Shown: one piece after another, positions 54,005 through 61,709 of the stretch
How the letters are laid out: the number at the start of each line of letters is the position of its first letter
Numbering within the stretch: position 1 is the stretch's first letter
Source: JBGMEA01 sp963674555
GTDB taxonomy: Bacteria > Bacillota > Clostridia > Eubacteriales > Anaerofustaceae
Assembly (NCBI GenBank): GCA_963674555.1
Contig: OY771429.1
Span: forward strand, 1,178,001-1,242,000
DNA length: 64,000 nt
Direction of reading: 5' to 3'
Translations under genes and position numbers: made by a program
Notes under the pieces: model-generated
Told to the model about the DNA's origin: nothing
Seen by the model: only the letters and a program-made list of their open reading frames with translations
The model's database searches: none

Positions 54005-54033
54005 AGTATATCATTACACTTTACAAAAATCAA
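54005..54033 (-). promoter_or_regulatory. amtB-glnK promoter
   Basis: Minus strand TTGATT (54033-54028), 17 bp, TATACT (54010-54005). Just downstream are two copies of ATTGATA, 11 bp apart. Confidence 0.6.
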
Positions 54034-54064
54034 CCGATTTTTTGTTTGCTTTATTTACAGGTAT

Positions 54065-54092
54065 TTGAAATATCCGATAAAAGATTTATAAT
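54065..54092 (+). promoter_or_regulatory. Promoter of the zinc-ribbon gene
   Basis: TTGAAA (54065-54070), 16 bp, TATAAT (54087-54092). Confidence 0.55.
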
Positions 54093-54142
54093 ATTAATAG
54101 GGAACTGATTTTAAGATTCGATTACAAGGAGGAGACGGTCAA

Positions 54143-54517
54143 ATGAAAACATGTGCGAAATGCGGTATTGAAATAGCTGACGACGAAGTTTATATCATGA
54201 ATGGTGAAGAGTTATGTGACGATTGCTCCATAATCCTCGCAATGCGAAGCACCACAAAAAAATGTGACCCGATCGCGGTACAGTCTACGATAACCGCGCG
54301 AAAACAATCAAAAGAAATCGGGACGGAAGGGCTCACCTCTCAACAAAAAGATGTATACGATTTTATCAAGGAAAACGAAGGTGCTACGATAGCGCAATTG
54401 CTCGATCGTTTTGATATGATCGAAGAAGAATTGGATCTTATGCTTACGACTTTTAGACATATGGAACTATGCAAAGGCGAGAAACGAGAAGACGGCGTAT
54501 ATATGGTCGTTTGGTAA
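54143..54517 (+). CDS. Zinc-ribbon plus winged-helix-like protein of unknown function
   Basis: This 124-residue protein begins KTCAKCGIEIADDEVY, then ELCDDC, a four-Cys zinc ribbon (about 1-30), followed after a basic linker by LTSQQKDVYDFIKENEGATI and a helical segment resembling a winged-helix domain (about 65-120). It could be a small DNA-binding regulator. AAGGAGGAG precedes the ATG. I do not recognise a named family. Confidence 0.7.
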   Translation: MKTCAKCGIEIADDEVYIMNGEELCDDCSIILAMRSTTKKCDPIAVQSTITARKQSKEIGTEGLTSQQKDVYDFIKENEGATIAQLLDRFDMIEEELDLMLTTFRHMELCKGEKREDGVYMVVW

Positions 54518-54549
54518 GGCGTACTTTTGCGTAGAATCGAGATCGATAC

Positions 54550-54580
54550 AGGCAACGAAATTCAATTTTCGTTGCCTTAT
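54550..54580 (+). terminator. Terminator after the zinc-ribbon gene
   Basis: AGGCAACGAAA/TTTCGTTGCCT stem followed by TATT. Confidence 0.7.
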
Positions 54581-54593
54581 TGCTGTAAAAAAC

Positions 54594-54621
54594 TTGACGC
54601 GACACATTTTTATGCTATAAT
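54594..54621 (+). promoter_or_regulatory. Promoter of the FMN riboswitch-ribU transcript
   Basis: TTGACG (54594-54599), 16 bp, TATAAT (54616-54621) with an extended TGC. Confidence 0.75.
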
Positions 54622-54628
54622 ATATCTA

Positions 54629-54737
54629 TTCTTCAGGGTAGGGTGCAATTCCCAATCGGCGGTTACAGTCCGCCAGCGAAAGCAGAACCGGTGAGATTCC
54701 GGTACCGACGGTTAAAGTCCGGATGAAAGAAGATATA
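54629..54737 (+). ncRNA. FMN riboswitch (RFN element)
   Basis: The conserved RFN blocks are all present: CTTCAGGGTAGGGTGCAATT with CCC, CGGCGGTTACAGTCCGCCAGCGA-type stem, GAACCGGTGAGATTCCGGTACCGAC-type stem and GTCCGGATGAAAGAAG closing the first stem. FMN binding would favour the terminator at 54761, shutting down riboflavin uptake when flavin is plentiful. Confidence 0.95.
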
Positions 54738-54760
54738 CTGAATAGTATGTTATTTCTGAT

Positions 54761-54794
54761 ATTGTTGACCTTGAAGAGGCAACAATTTTTTTTT
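54761..54794 (+). terminator. Expression-platform terminator of the FMN riboswitch
   Basis: ATTGTTG/CAACAAT outer stem with inner CCT/AGG, followed by nine T, between the aptamer and ribU. Confidence 0.85.
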
Positions 54795-54806
54795 GAGGTG
54801 AAACAC

Positions 54807-55352
54807 ATGAAAACAGGCAAAACACAAAGACTTGTAACGATCGCACTATTGTCAGCCATTGCGATCATCTTGCTCCAATTTTTACACTTTCCTATCTTAC
54901 CCGCTGCGCCGTATTTGGAATATGACGCAATGGATATCCCGATATTGATCGGAGGATTCATGTTCGGTCCGCTTGCGGGTATGGCGATCACGTTTTTAAC
55001 AGCAGTGATACAAGGGATCACAGTAAGCGCGGCAAGCGGTATTTACGGTGTATTGATGCATTTTATCGCTACGAGCACATTCGTGCTTACGGCATCATCG
55101 ATCTATCGCAGAAAGAAAACAGCATCGCGTTTGATCATTGGATTGGTATTCGGAACGCTTGCTATGACATTGATCATGATCCCCGCGAACTTGGTGGTAA
55201 CACCTTTGTTCTTGGGCTATCCGGTATCAGCGGTCGTGCCGTTGATCTTACCTGTGATCATCCCCTTTAATTTGATCAAAGCGGGCATCAACAGTTTGAT
55301 CACATTTTTGATCTATCTTCCGCTCAGTAAAACCAAGATCACAAAACTATAA
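54807..55352 (+). CDS. ribU: Riboflavin ECF transporter substrate-binding subunit RibU
   Basis: This 181-residue membrane protein has six helices. The ATG at 54807 after GAGGTG is used; the upstream frame to 54723 overlaps the riboswitch. It carries EYDAMDIPILIGGFMFGPLAG and the RibU-like AVIQGITVSAASGIYGVLMHF. It captures riboflavin and works with the shared EcfT-EcfA module, which is not in the window. The FMN riboswitch in front makes the assignment firm. Confidence 0.95.
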   Translation: MKTGKTQRLVTIALLSAIAIILLQFLHFPILPAAPYLEYDAMDIPILIGGFMFGPLAGMAITFLTAVIQGITVSAASGIYGVLMHFIATSTFVLTASSIYRRKKTASRLIIGLVFGTLAMTLIMIPANLVVTPLFLGYPVSAVVPLILPVIIPFNLIKAGINSLITFLIYLPLSKTKITKL

Positions 55353-55369
55353 ATCGAATTCCGGCTATC

Positions 55370-55418
55370 TTAATAAAGAAAGACTCCGCTCTCAATGTGC
55401 GGAGTCTTTCTTTATTAA
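55370..55418. terminator. Terminator after ribU
   Basis: Perfect 20-base arms (55370-55389 and 55399-55418) around a 9-base loop; the arms contain T- and A-runs. Confidence 0.85.
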
Positions 55419-55441
55419 ATACGGTGTAAGCGATAAAAAGA

Positions 55442-55501
55442 TTGACAAAAGAGAATCATAATGTTACTATTTGACTATAATTATAATATTAGTCAAATAG
55501 T
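55442..55501 (+). promoter_or_regulatory. Promoter and TetR-type operator
   Basis: TTGACA (55442-55447), 17 bp, TACTAT (55465-55470). A perfect 12-bp inverted repeat ACTATTTGACTA/TAGTCAAATAGT (55466-55477 and 55490-55501) overlaps the -10 and start site, ideal for autorepression by the TetR regulator. Confidence 0.75.
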
Positions 55502-55515
55502 TTTGGAGTTGTTTT

Positions 55516-56121
55516 ATGCCAAAAAAAATCAGTGAAAATGAACGCAGTTATATCAAAGAAAGATTGATCGAAGAGGCTCGTCAGTGTCTTATGCAGTACG
55601 GTGTACGTAAAACGACCGTGGATGAATTGGTAAAACGCGTCGATATCCCCAAAGGTACATTCTATCTGTTTTACCGATCGAAAGAACTTTTATTATTTGA
55701 TGTATTAAAAGAGTTTCACGATGAGATACAAGAACAGCTTTTGGCAAAAATCAATAACCTTGATGGGATGATCACGCCTGATCAATTGACAGAGATCTTT
55801 TTTGATCTGTACAGATCTGTGGAAGCTTCTTTTCTTCTTCCGCTTATGACCAATGGCGAAATGGAATATCTGATACGGAAATTACCGAAAGAACTGGCCT
55901 CGATGCACGCTGTGAAAGACGATCTGCAAGTGGAAGAATTGGTATCGCTGGTACCGAATATGCGCGCCGAAAAGATCAAAATATTCAGCGCGGCATTAAG
56001 AGCAATCTTTCTTTCAATGCTGCATAAACACGAGATCGGAGAAGCGGTTTTCGAAGATGCGCTTATGATCATGATCCACGGTGTTGTCATACAAATGTTT
56101 GAGGAAGTTGAGGATCAATAA
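55516..56121 (+). CDS. TetR/AcrR-family regulator
   Basis: This 201-residue protein has a TetR helix-turn-helix near the N-terminus (GVRKTTVDELVKRVDIPKGT, then FYLFYRSKELLLFDVL) and a helical ligand domain. TTTGGAGTT precedes the ATG. It is the first gene of an operon with an ABC exporter (1-bp gap). It should repress that operon through the inverted repeat at 55466. Confidence 0.93.
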   Translation: MPKKISENERSYIKERLIEEARQCLMQYGVRKTTVDELVKRVDIPKGTFYLFYRSKELLLFDVLKEFHDEIQEQLLAKINNLDGMITPDQLTEIFFDLYRSVEASFLLPLMTNGEMEYLIRKLPKELASMHAVKDDLQVEELVSLVPNMRAEKIKIFSAALRAIFLSMLHKHEIGEAVFEDALMIMIHGVVIQMFEEVEDQ

Positions 56122-56122
56122 A

Positions 56123-56968
56123 ATGATAACAGTCGAGAACCTTGCTTTCAGTTATACGAAGAAACCGTTTATGGAAAATATCAATTTTGAAGTAAAGCCG
56201 TGCGAGATATTCGGTTTTTTGGGTCCTTCGGGTGCGGGTAAAAGTACGTTGCAAAAAATCCTAACGGGTCTGCTTACCACATACGACGGAAAAGTCGAAG
56301 TGAACGGAGAAGAAGTCAAACACCGAACGAATCGATTTTATGAACATATCGGCGTGGACTTTGAATTCCCCAGTTTATACGAAAAACTGACAGGATATGA
56401 CAATCTTAAATTTTTCGCTTCTCTCTATAAGAAACAAAGAAATATCGATGAGTTGCTCTCCGCTGTCGGACTTGATATGGATGCTGATAAAAAAGTATCG
56501 GATTACTCCAAAGGGATGAAGTCGAGGCTTAATTTTATCAAAGCGCTTTTACATGATCCTAAACTTTTGTTTTTGGACGAACCTACTTCTGGGTTAGATC
56601 CTTCCAACGCGCAAGTCATGAAAGATATTATCTTAAGAGAACGCGAGAAAGGAAAGACGATCATACTGACTACGCACAATATGTTTGACGCGACCGAACT
56701 TTGCGACCGCGTGGCATTTATCGTTGACGGTAAGATCGAAGCGCTCGATACACCGCATAATCTTATCATGTCCAAAGGGGCTTCAATGATAGATTATTCC
56801 TATCTTAAAAACGGACAAGAAGAATGTGTGCAGGTGCCGCTCGGCGCTACAGCTGATGACGCGCTCCTTATCGACCTTATCAAGAACAACAAGCTTTTAT
56901 CGATCCACAGCAGCGAGCCTACTTTAAACGATATATTTGTTGAGACCACCGGGAGGCAATTGCAATGA
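56123..56968 (+). CDS. ABC exporter ATP-binding protein
   Basis: This 281-residue ATPase starts at ATG 56123 after GAGGATC; the frame extends upstream into TetR but without a better site. It has Walker A GPSGAGKSTLQK, signature DYSKGMKSRL, Walker B KLLFLDEPTSGLD and a switch His in TTHNMFD. It pairs with two membrane proteins immediately downstream (ATGA overlaps). The layout resembles the fluoroquinolone-type exporters of Mycobacterium (Rv2686c-2688c), but the substrate is not proven. Confidence 0.92.
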   Translation: MITVENLAFSYTKKPFMENINFEVKPCEIFGFLGPSGAGKSTLQKILTGLLTTYDGKVEVNGEEVKHRTNRFYEHIGVDFEFPSLYEKLTGYDNLKFFASLYKKQRNIDELLSAVGLDMDADKKVSDYSKGMKSRLNFIKALLHDPKLLFLDEPTSGLDPSNAQVMKDIILREREKGKTIILTTHNMFDATELCDRVAFIVDGKIEALDTPHNLIMSKGASMIDYSYLKNGQEECVQVPLGATADDALLIDLIKNNKLLSIHSSEPTLNDIFVETTGRQLQ

Positions 56969-57648
56969 GGATACGTTCTTTGTTTCTCGGCGATATCCGT
57001 ATGCAGTTTAAATACGGTTTTTATTTTTTGTATATCGTATTCTCGCTCATTTATATCGCCATATTGTTTGCTTTTCCGCATGCTTGGAGAGAAAAAGCGG
57101 CACTTATCATGATCCTTACCGATCCGTCGGCGTTAGGCTTGTATTTCCTGGGTGCGATCGTGCTTTATGAAAAGAGCGAAAAAGTACTTGACAGTATAGC
57201 GATATCTCCAGTAAAGCCTTATGAATATGTTATATCAAAAGTCGGTTCACTCGCGATCATATCCACACTTTCGGCTTTTGCGATCCGTCTAAGCGCGGAT
57301 AGCAACACCGATCCCATACTCTTTATTATCGGTGTGTTTCTGGCTTCTTGCTTATTTTCATCGATAGGGTTGATGATCGCTTGTAAGATCAAAACGCTAA
57401 ACCAATTTATTATCGCAACGATCCCTGCGGAGATCCTTATTTTTCTTCCGCCGATCTTATGGCTTTTCGGATTTCGCGAAACTTATTTGGCTTTGCATCC
57501 CGCTGTTTGCATGGTGCGTTTATGCGGCGGTGAAGGTAACGCTGTAAGCTCGGTCGTGATCCTGTCAATTTGGGTGAGCGCTTTTATTATCCTTGCAGGC
57601 AAGGTGTTTAAAAATGAGCTCCGATCTGTGGGAGGTATCAAATTATGA
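56965..57648 (+). CDS. ABC exporter permease 1
   Basis: This 227-residue protein has about six membrane helices and the pattern of an ABC-2-type permease (YFLYIVFSLIYIAILFAF, LYFLGAIVLYEKSEKVLDSI). It overlaps the ATPase by 4 bp and permease 2 by 4 bp. It likely forms a heterodimeric channel with permease 2. Confidence 0.85.
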   Translation: MRIRSLFLGDIRMQFKYGFYFLYIVFSLIYIAILFAFPHAWREKAALIMILTDPSALGLYFLGAIVLYEKSEKVLDSIAISPVKPYEYVISKVGSLAIISTLSAFAIRLSADSNTDPILFIIGVFLASCLFSSIGLMIACKIKTLNQFIIATIPAEILIFLPPILWLFGFRETYLALHPAVCMVRLCGGEGNAVSSVVILSIWVSAFIILAGKVFKNELRSVGGIKL

Positions 57649-58358
57649 GGGCACTAACGGCTTCGTTTAAAATCTTTATATTGCAAATAGTCAAAGACTT
57701 TATGCTCTATGTGATATGTGCCGTGCCTATTTTGGTCGCCTTTGTGTTTCGTTTCGGTGTGCCTTATATTGATATGTTGTTAAGCGGTTATTTCCAAGCT
57801 GCAACGATCCTTTCGGACTATTATTTGTTGTTTGATTTGTTTTTAGCAATCATAACTCCGACGATGTTGTGCTTTGTTTCCTCTTTGGTCATCTTAAGCG
57901 AATATGATGAAAACATCACAAACTATTTGGCAGTAACGCCGATCGGTAAACTTGGCTATTTGTTCTCCCGTTTGATCGTTCCCGCCGCTATTTCGTGCGT
58001 AATATCCTTTGTTTTGGTTTCCTTTTTTTCTCTTACGGTTTGGGCTCCTTTTATGATATTTATTGTCAGTATACTATCAAGTATCGCAAGTATCTTATTT
58101 TCTCTTTTGATCGTATCGTTTTCTCATAACAGAGTGGAGGGGCTTGCGATCGGAAAGTTTTCCACACTGCTTATGCTCGGTCTCCCCGTGCCGTTCTTTT
58201 TATCGTCGAATATTCAATATCTGTTTGCACTTTTGCCTTCATTTTGGATCGCCAAACTTTGTGTGGAAAACAATTATTTGTTTGCGCTTCCCGCATTCGT
58301 GATGTCTTTGATTTGGATCGCTTTATTTTTCAAGCGGTTTGAAAAGAAGCTAACGTAG
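57645..58358 (+). CDS. ABC exporter permease 2
   Basis: This 237-residue protein has about six membrane helices (VAFVFRFGVPYIDMLL, TPTMLCFVSSLVILSEYDEN, FALPAFVMSLIWIALFF). It is the second permease of the TetR-controlled exporter. No clear terminator follows. Confidence 0.85.
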   Translation: MRALTASFKIFILQIVKDFMLYVICAVPILVAFVFRFGVPYIDMLLSGYFQAATILSDYYLLFDLFLAIITPTMLCFVSSLVILSEYDENITNYLAVTPIGKLGYLFSRLIVPAAISCVISFVLVSFFSLTVWAPFMIFIVSILSSIASILFSLLIVSFSHNRVEGLAIGKFSTLLMLGLPVPFFLSSNIQYLFALLPSFWIAKLCVENNYLFALPAFVMSLIWIALFFKRFEKKLT

Positions 58359-58508
58359 AAATCCTTTCAGCGAAGTTACAGACTATTTTGATTTTGATTG
58401 CGGTAATTCAATTGATTTACTGATCTATCGATGATATGATTTAAAGAAAACAGCGAGCGTATTGTAAATTTATTAGGGATTTGCATGCGTATCAAATGGA
58501 GGGAAATG

Positions 58509-59003
58509 ATGAGAGTATCGATCGTATATTTCAGCGCAAGCGGAAACACAACGACAGCGGCGGAATACATCAGAGAGGGTATCCTGTCTGTGGCGGATTT
58601 TGAAGTTAAACTCATGAATATCGCTAACGAAGAAGAGTTGGATAAAGAATATTTGGAAGGGACCGATATGCTTATCGTAGGTACACCGACTTATGTGGCA
58701 ACGATGAGCTGGCAAATGAAAAAATGGCTTGATACCTATCGTGAAGTTTCCTTTGCAGGTAAATTAGGCGGAGCGTTCGCAACCGCAAGATATGTACACG
58801 GAGGCGGTGATATCGCAGTTTCGGGTATTATCAATCACTTGCTTACCAAAGGTATGATCGTGTATTCTTCGGGAGGCGGTTGCGGGGCACCTGTTATCCA
58901 TTTGGGACCGGTCGCATTAGGGGACGCGATGGAACAATACCGTGAAACTTTTGTGATCTACGGTAAACGAATGGCGGATCAAATGGTAAAAATATTTCAA
59001 TAG
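58509..59003 (+). CDS. Flavodoxin-like / NAD(P)H oxidoreductase-like protein
   Basis: This 164-residue flavodoxin-fold protein starts at the second of two adjacent ATGs (58509), with better spacing from GGAGGG. FMN-binding loops are visible: YFSASGNTTTAAEYI (phosphate loop), VGTPTYVATMSW and ARYVHGGGDIAV plus GGGCGAPVIHL. It is probably a flavin-dependent electron carrier or WrbA-like reductase. The next genes belong to a metal-type uptake operon with its own promoter. Confidence 0.88.
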   Translation: MRVSIVYFSASGNTTTAAEYIREGILSVADFEVKLMNIANEEELDKEYLEGTDMLIVGTPTYVATMSWQMKKWLDTYREVSFAGKLGGAFATARYVHGGGDIAVSGIINHLLTKGMIVYSSGGGCGAPVIHLGPVALGDAMEQYRETFVIYGKRMADQMVKIFQ

Positions 59004-59038
59004 CGATCTTTTCCAAAATCATTTGTAAATATTTATTC

Positions 59039-59068
59039 TTGACAGATGACTGATCGTTATGGTATTAT
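59039..59068 (+). promoter_or_regulatory. Promoter of the fmdE operon leader
   Basis: TTGACA (59039-59044), 18 bp, TATTAT (59063-59068). Confidence 0.65.
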
Positions 59069-59074
59069 GTTAAA

Positions 59075-59211
59075 ACATTCATACGGGGCAAATATTCGGA
59101 ATGAATCCGAACGAACGCATGGATAACTTTAGCAAAATTAAATAATCACGCAATATAAACTCATGAAGAGTAAAACCTAAGGAAGGTTGCTTTTTATGAG
59201 TTTCTTTTTTT
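59075..59211 (+). promoter_or_regulatory. Structured leader with terminator, candidate metal- or cofactor-responsive RNA
   Basis: The leader has a TTCGGA/TCCGAA hairpin inside a possible CATACG/CGCATG stem with one mismatch (about 59081-59121), flanked by GGGGCAAA and AACGCA. After about 40 bases a long hairpin (59157-59203; AAACTCAT/ATGAGTTT with inner AAACCT/AGGTT pairs) ends in a T-run. Aptamer-then-terminator layout suggests a riboswitch. It does not match molybdenum-cofactor, cobalamin or c-di-GMP consensus well enough to name. Confidence 0.45.
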
Positions 59212-59270
59212 ACTGCTAAAACAATAAAACAGAGTCGATATATTACATATCGAAAGAAAGGAAGAAGAAT

Positions 59271-59801
59271 ATGAATCAAAAATTATGGGATGAATGCGTT
59301 AAGTTTCACGGACATACATGTCCCGGACTTGCAATCGGTTTCAGAGCGACGGAGATCGCTATGGAAAAAATGGGTAAGCAGTTTTCAGCTGACTCAGATG
59401 AACAAATCGTATGTATCACGGAAAACGACGCTTGCGGTGTGGACGCCGTGCAATATATGTCGGGGTGTACGCTCGGAAAAGGGAATCTCATTTACCGACC
59501 AACGGGTAAAATGGCGTTTTCGTTTTTTGACCGAGAAAGCGGAGACAGTATCCGCCTGATGTTGCGATCAGACATACAAGGTGGTGACAGAGAAGAAAGA
59601 CGGATGTTTATCCTCGAAGGACCTGAAGAAGAAGTCTTTGCGATATCAAAACCGAAATACGGGCTTCCCGAAGAAGCAAAACTATTTAACAGCATTGTTT
59701 GTGAAAAATGCGGAGAGAGCGCGCCTGAACACAAAATGCGTATTCAAGACGGCAAGTATGTTTGCTTGGATTGTTTTGAAGATTACGACAATCGTTGGTA
59801 A
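59271..59801 (+). CDS. FmdE family protein with C-terminal zinc ribbon
   Basis: This 176-residue protein has the FmdE signature WDECVKFHGHTCPGLAIGFR, ENDACGVDAVQYMSGCTLGKGN and a C-terminal zinc ribbon, CEKCGESAPEHKMRIQDGKYVCLDC. The family is named for subunit E of tungsten/molybdenum formylmethanofuran dehydrogenase, but bacterial members often stand next to metal ABC importers, as here. AAAGGAAG precedes the ATG. A role in handling the imported metal is inference. Confidence 0.88.
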   Translation: MNQKLWDECVKFHGHTCPGLAIGFRATEIAMEKMGKQFSADSDEQIVCITENDACGVDAVQYMSGCTLGKGNLIYRPTGKMAFSFFDRESGDSIRLMLRSDIQGGDREERRMFILEGPEEEVFAISKPKYGLPEEAKLFNSIVCEKCGESAPEHKMRIQDGKYVCLDCFEDYDNRW

Positions 59802-59838
59802 TTCGATCATAAACCGGAAAGTCAGAAAGGCAGAATAA

Positions 59839-60924
59839 GTGCTTACAAAAAAACAAGTGACTGAACCTACAAATGAAATAGATGCTTATCACGCATTTAC
59901 AAAAAGAAAATACATCATCCTCGGTATCCTTTTTATTCTGGTATTGCTTTTATCGGTACTTTCCGTTAATGCAGGCGCGATGAATCTTAATCCCATCGAA
60001 GTATTTAAGTCGATGATCGGATACGGTACGGAGATATCTTCCGTCGTGATCTGGCGGATACGGATGCCGCGTGTTGTTACGGCGATCGTAGCGGGTGCGG
60101 GATTGTCGGTCGCAGGATGCGTGATGCAGAATAATCTGCGTAATCCTCTCGCATCTCCTATTACATTGGGGATTTCAAATGCGGCTGCTTTTGGGGCAAA
60201 TGTGGCGATCATCCTTTTCGGTGCCGGAAGTATTCAAAGCATCAGTGCCGATGCGGTCATTATCAGCAATCCGTATATCGTAACGATCACTGCATTTGTT
60301 TGCGCAATGAGCGCGACATTGATCATAATAGGTTTAGCTAAAATGCGCGGATTTACACCGGCATCGATCGTACTTGCGGGGGTGGCTTTGAATTTTTTGT
60401 TCAAAGCAGGGGTGACCGTTATCCAATATTTTGCGCAAGATGTGCAAGTAGCCGCAGCAGTATTTTGGACATTCGGTGATCTCGGCAGAGTATCATGGAC
60501 AGAAGTATTGATCCTTTCGATCATTGTTCTTTCTTCCATCATTTATTTTATTTATAAAAGATGGGATTATAATGCGCTTGACAGCGGGGAAGAGTTTGCG
60601 AAAAGTTTAGGGGTCCATACGGATCGATTGCGGGTTATTGGTATGTTGGTGTCCTCATTTGTCACCGCGGTTGCGGTATCATTTTTGGGGATCATAGGTT
60701 TTATAGGCTTGATCGGCCCGCATATCATGAGACGGATCATCGGCCCGGATCATCGATTTTTGATCCCGGCTTCGGCTTTGGCAGGCGCAGTGCTCTTATT
60801 GATATCAGACACCGTTGCGCGTGTTCTGCTTTCCCCCGTTGTTTTGCCTGTCGGTGCTATAACATCTTTACTGGGTGCTCCGCTATTCTTATACATCCTG
60901 ATGCGCGGAGGTAAACGAGCATGA
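59839..60924 (+). CDS. FecCD/BtuC-type ABC importer permease
   Basis: This 361-residue protein uses a GTG start after AGAAAGG. It has about ten membrane helices and FecCD motifs: RIPRVVTAIVAGAGLSVAGC-like start of the coupling region (RMPRVVTAIVAG), NPLASPITLGISNAAAFGAN, and GFIGLIGPHIMRRIIGPDHR near 290. It imports a metal chelate, cobalamin or oxyanion with the next two proteins. Its start is 35 bp after fmdE, so the operon is FmdE-permease-ATPase-SBP. Confidence 0.92.
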   Translation: MLTKKQVTEPTNEIDAYHAFTKRKYIILGILFILVLLLSVLSVNAGAMNLNPIEVFKSMIGYGTEISSVVIWRIRMPRVVTAIVAGAGLSVAGCVMQNNLRNPLASPITLGISNAAAFGANVAIILFGAGSIQSISADAVIISNPYIVTITAFVCAMSATLIIIGLAKMRGFTPASIVLAGVALNFLFKAGVTVIQYFAQDVQVAAAVFWTFGDLGRVSWTEVLILSIIVLSSIIYFIYKRWDYNALDSGEEFAKSLGVHTDRLRVIGMLVSSFVTAVAVSFLGIIGFIGLIGPHIMRRIIGPDHRFLIPASALAGAVLLLISDTVARVLLSPVVLPVGAITSLLGAPLFLYILMRGGKRA

Positions 60925-61673
60925 TCTTAACGGTACAGGGTCTATCATTTTTTTACCCGACAAACGAAGTTTTAAAAGATGTCAATTTATCGCTCGCCAA
61001 AGGCGAATGTTTGGCAGTTTTGGGCACGAACGGCGCAGGCAAATCCACACTGCTAAAATGTCTCAATAAAATCATTTCTCATAAATCCGGAGAGATCATG
61101 CTTGATGGAAAGAATATCCATTCATACGGGAGAACGGAAATGGCACAAAAGATCGGTTATGTGTCACAATCCGCCCAGTTTACACATACGACGGTATTCG
61201 ACGCGATCTTATTGGGCAGAAAACCTTATATCAAATGGGATGTGAGGGAACACGATCTGCAAATCGTGCGAGATGTAATGAAGACTTTACACTTGGAAGA
61301 CTTTGCAATGCGTTATATTGATGAACTGAGTGGCGGAGAAATTCAAAAAATATCGATCGCGCGCGCTTTGGCACAAGAGCCTGATATCTTAATGTTTGAC
61401 GAACCGACAAGTAATCTTGACATGAAAAATCAGTTGGAGGTTATCAAGATCATCAAACAGATCGTGAAAGAAAAGCAGCTGTCCGCTATCGTTACGATGC
61501 ATGACTTAAATTTGGCGATGCGGTTTGCAGATAAATATTTGATGCTTCACGACGGAGAAGTGTTTGCCGCAGGTGATCGTACAATCGTTACGAAAGAGAA
61601 CATCGCGCATGTTTATGATGTACCTGTTTCAATAGAATATTATCAAAATATGCCTGTTATCATACCTTTATAA
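60921..61673 (+). CDS. ABC importer ATP-binding protein (FecE/BtuD-like)
   Basis: This 250-residue ATPase has Walker A GTNGAGKSTLLK near residue 36, signature ELSGGEIQKISIARAL, Walker B ILMFDEPTSNLD and switch His in TMHDLNLAM. It overlaps the permease by 4 bp. It matches the FecE/BtuD subgroup that pairs with FecCD permeases. Confidence 0.94.
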   Translation: MILTVQGLSFFYPTNEVLKDVNLSLAKGECLAVLGTNGAGKSTLLKCLNKIISHKSGEIMLDGKNIHSYGRTEMAQKIGYVSQSAQFTHTTVFDAILLGRKPYIKWDVREHDLQIVRDVMKTLHLEDFAMRYIDELSGGEIQKISIARALAQEPDILMFDEPTSNLDMKNQLEVIKIIKQIVKEKQLSAIVTMHDLNLAMRFADKYLMLHDGEVFAAGDRTIVTKENIAHVYDVPVSIEYYQNMPVIIPL

Positions 61674-61709
61674 AGAATCTTCAACTTTTATTTTGAAAGG
61701 AGAAAGTAT

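Noticed and set aside
54723..54806. N-terminal extension of RibU back to 54723
   Set aside because: It starts inside the FMN riboswitch and runs through the terminator; the ATG at 54807 has GAGGTG in front.
59075..59150. c-di-GMP-I (GEMM) riboswitch in the fmdE leader, prompted by GGGGCAAA, a hairpin and AACGCA
   Set aside because: The second, receptor-bearing hairpin of GEMM-I is absent and the spacing differs; only the short flanks look alike.
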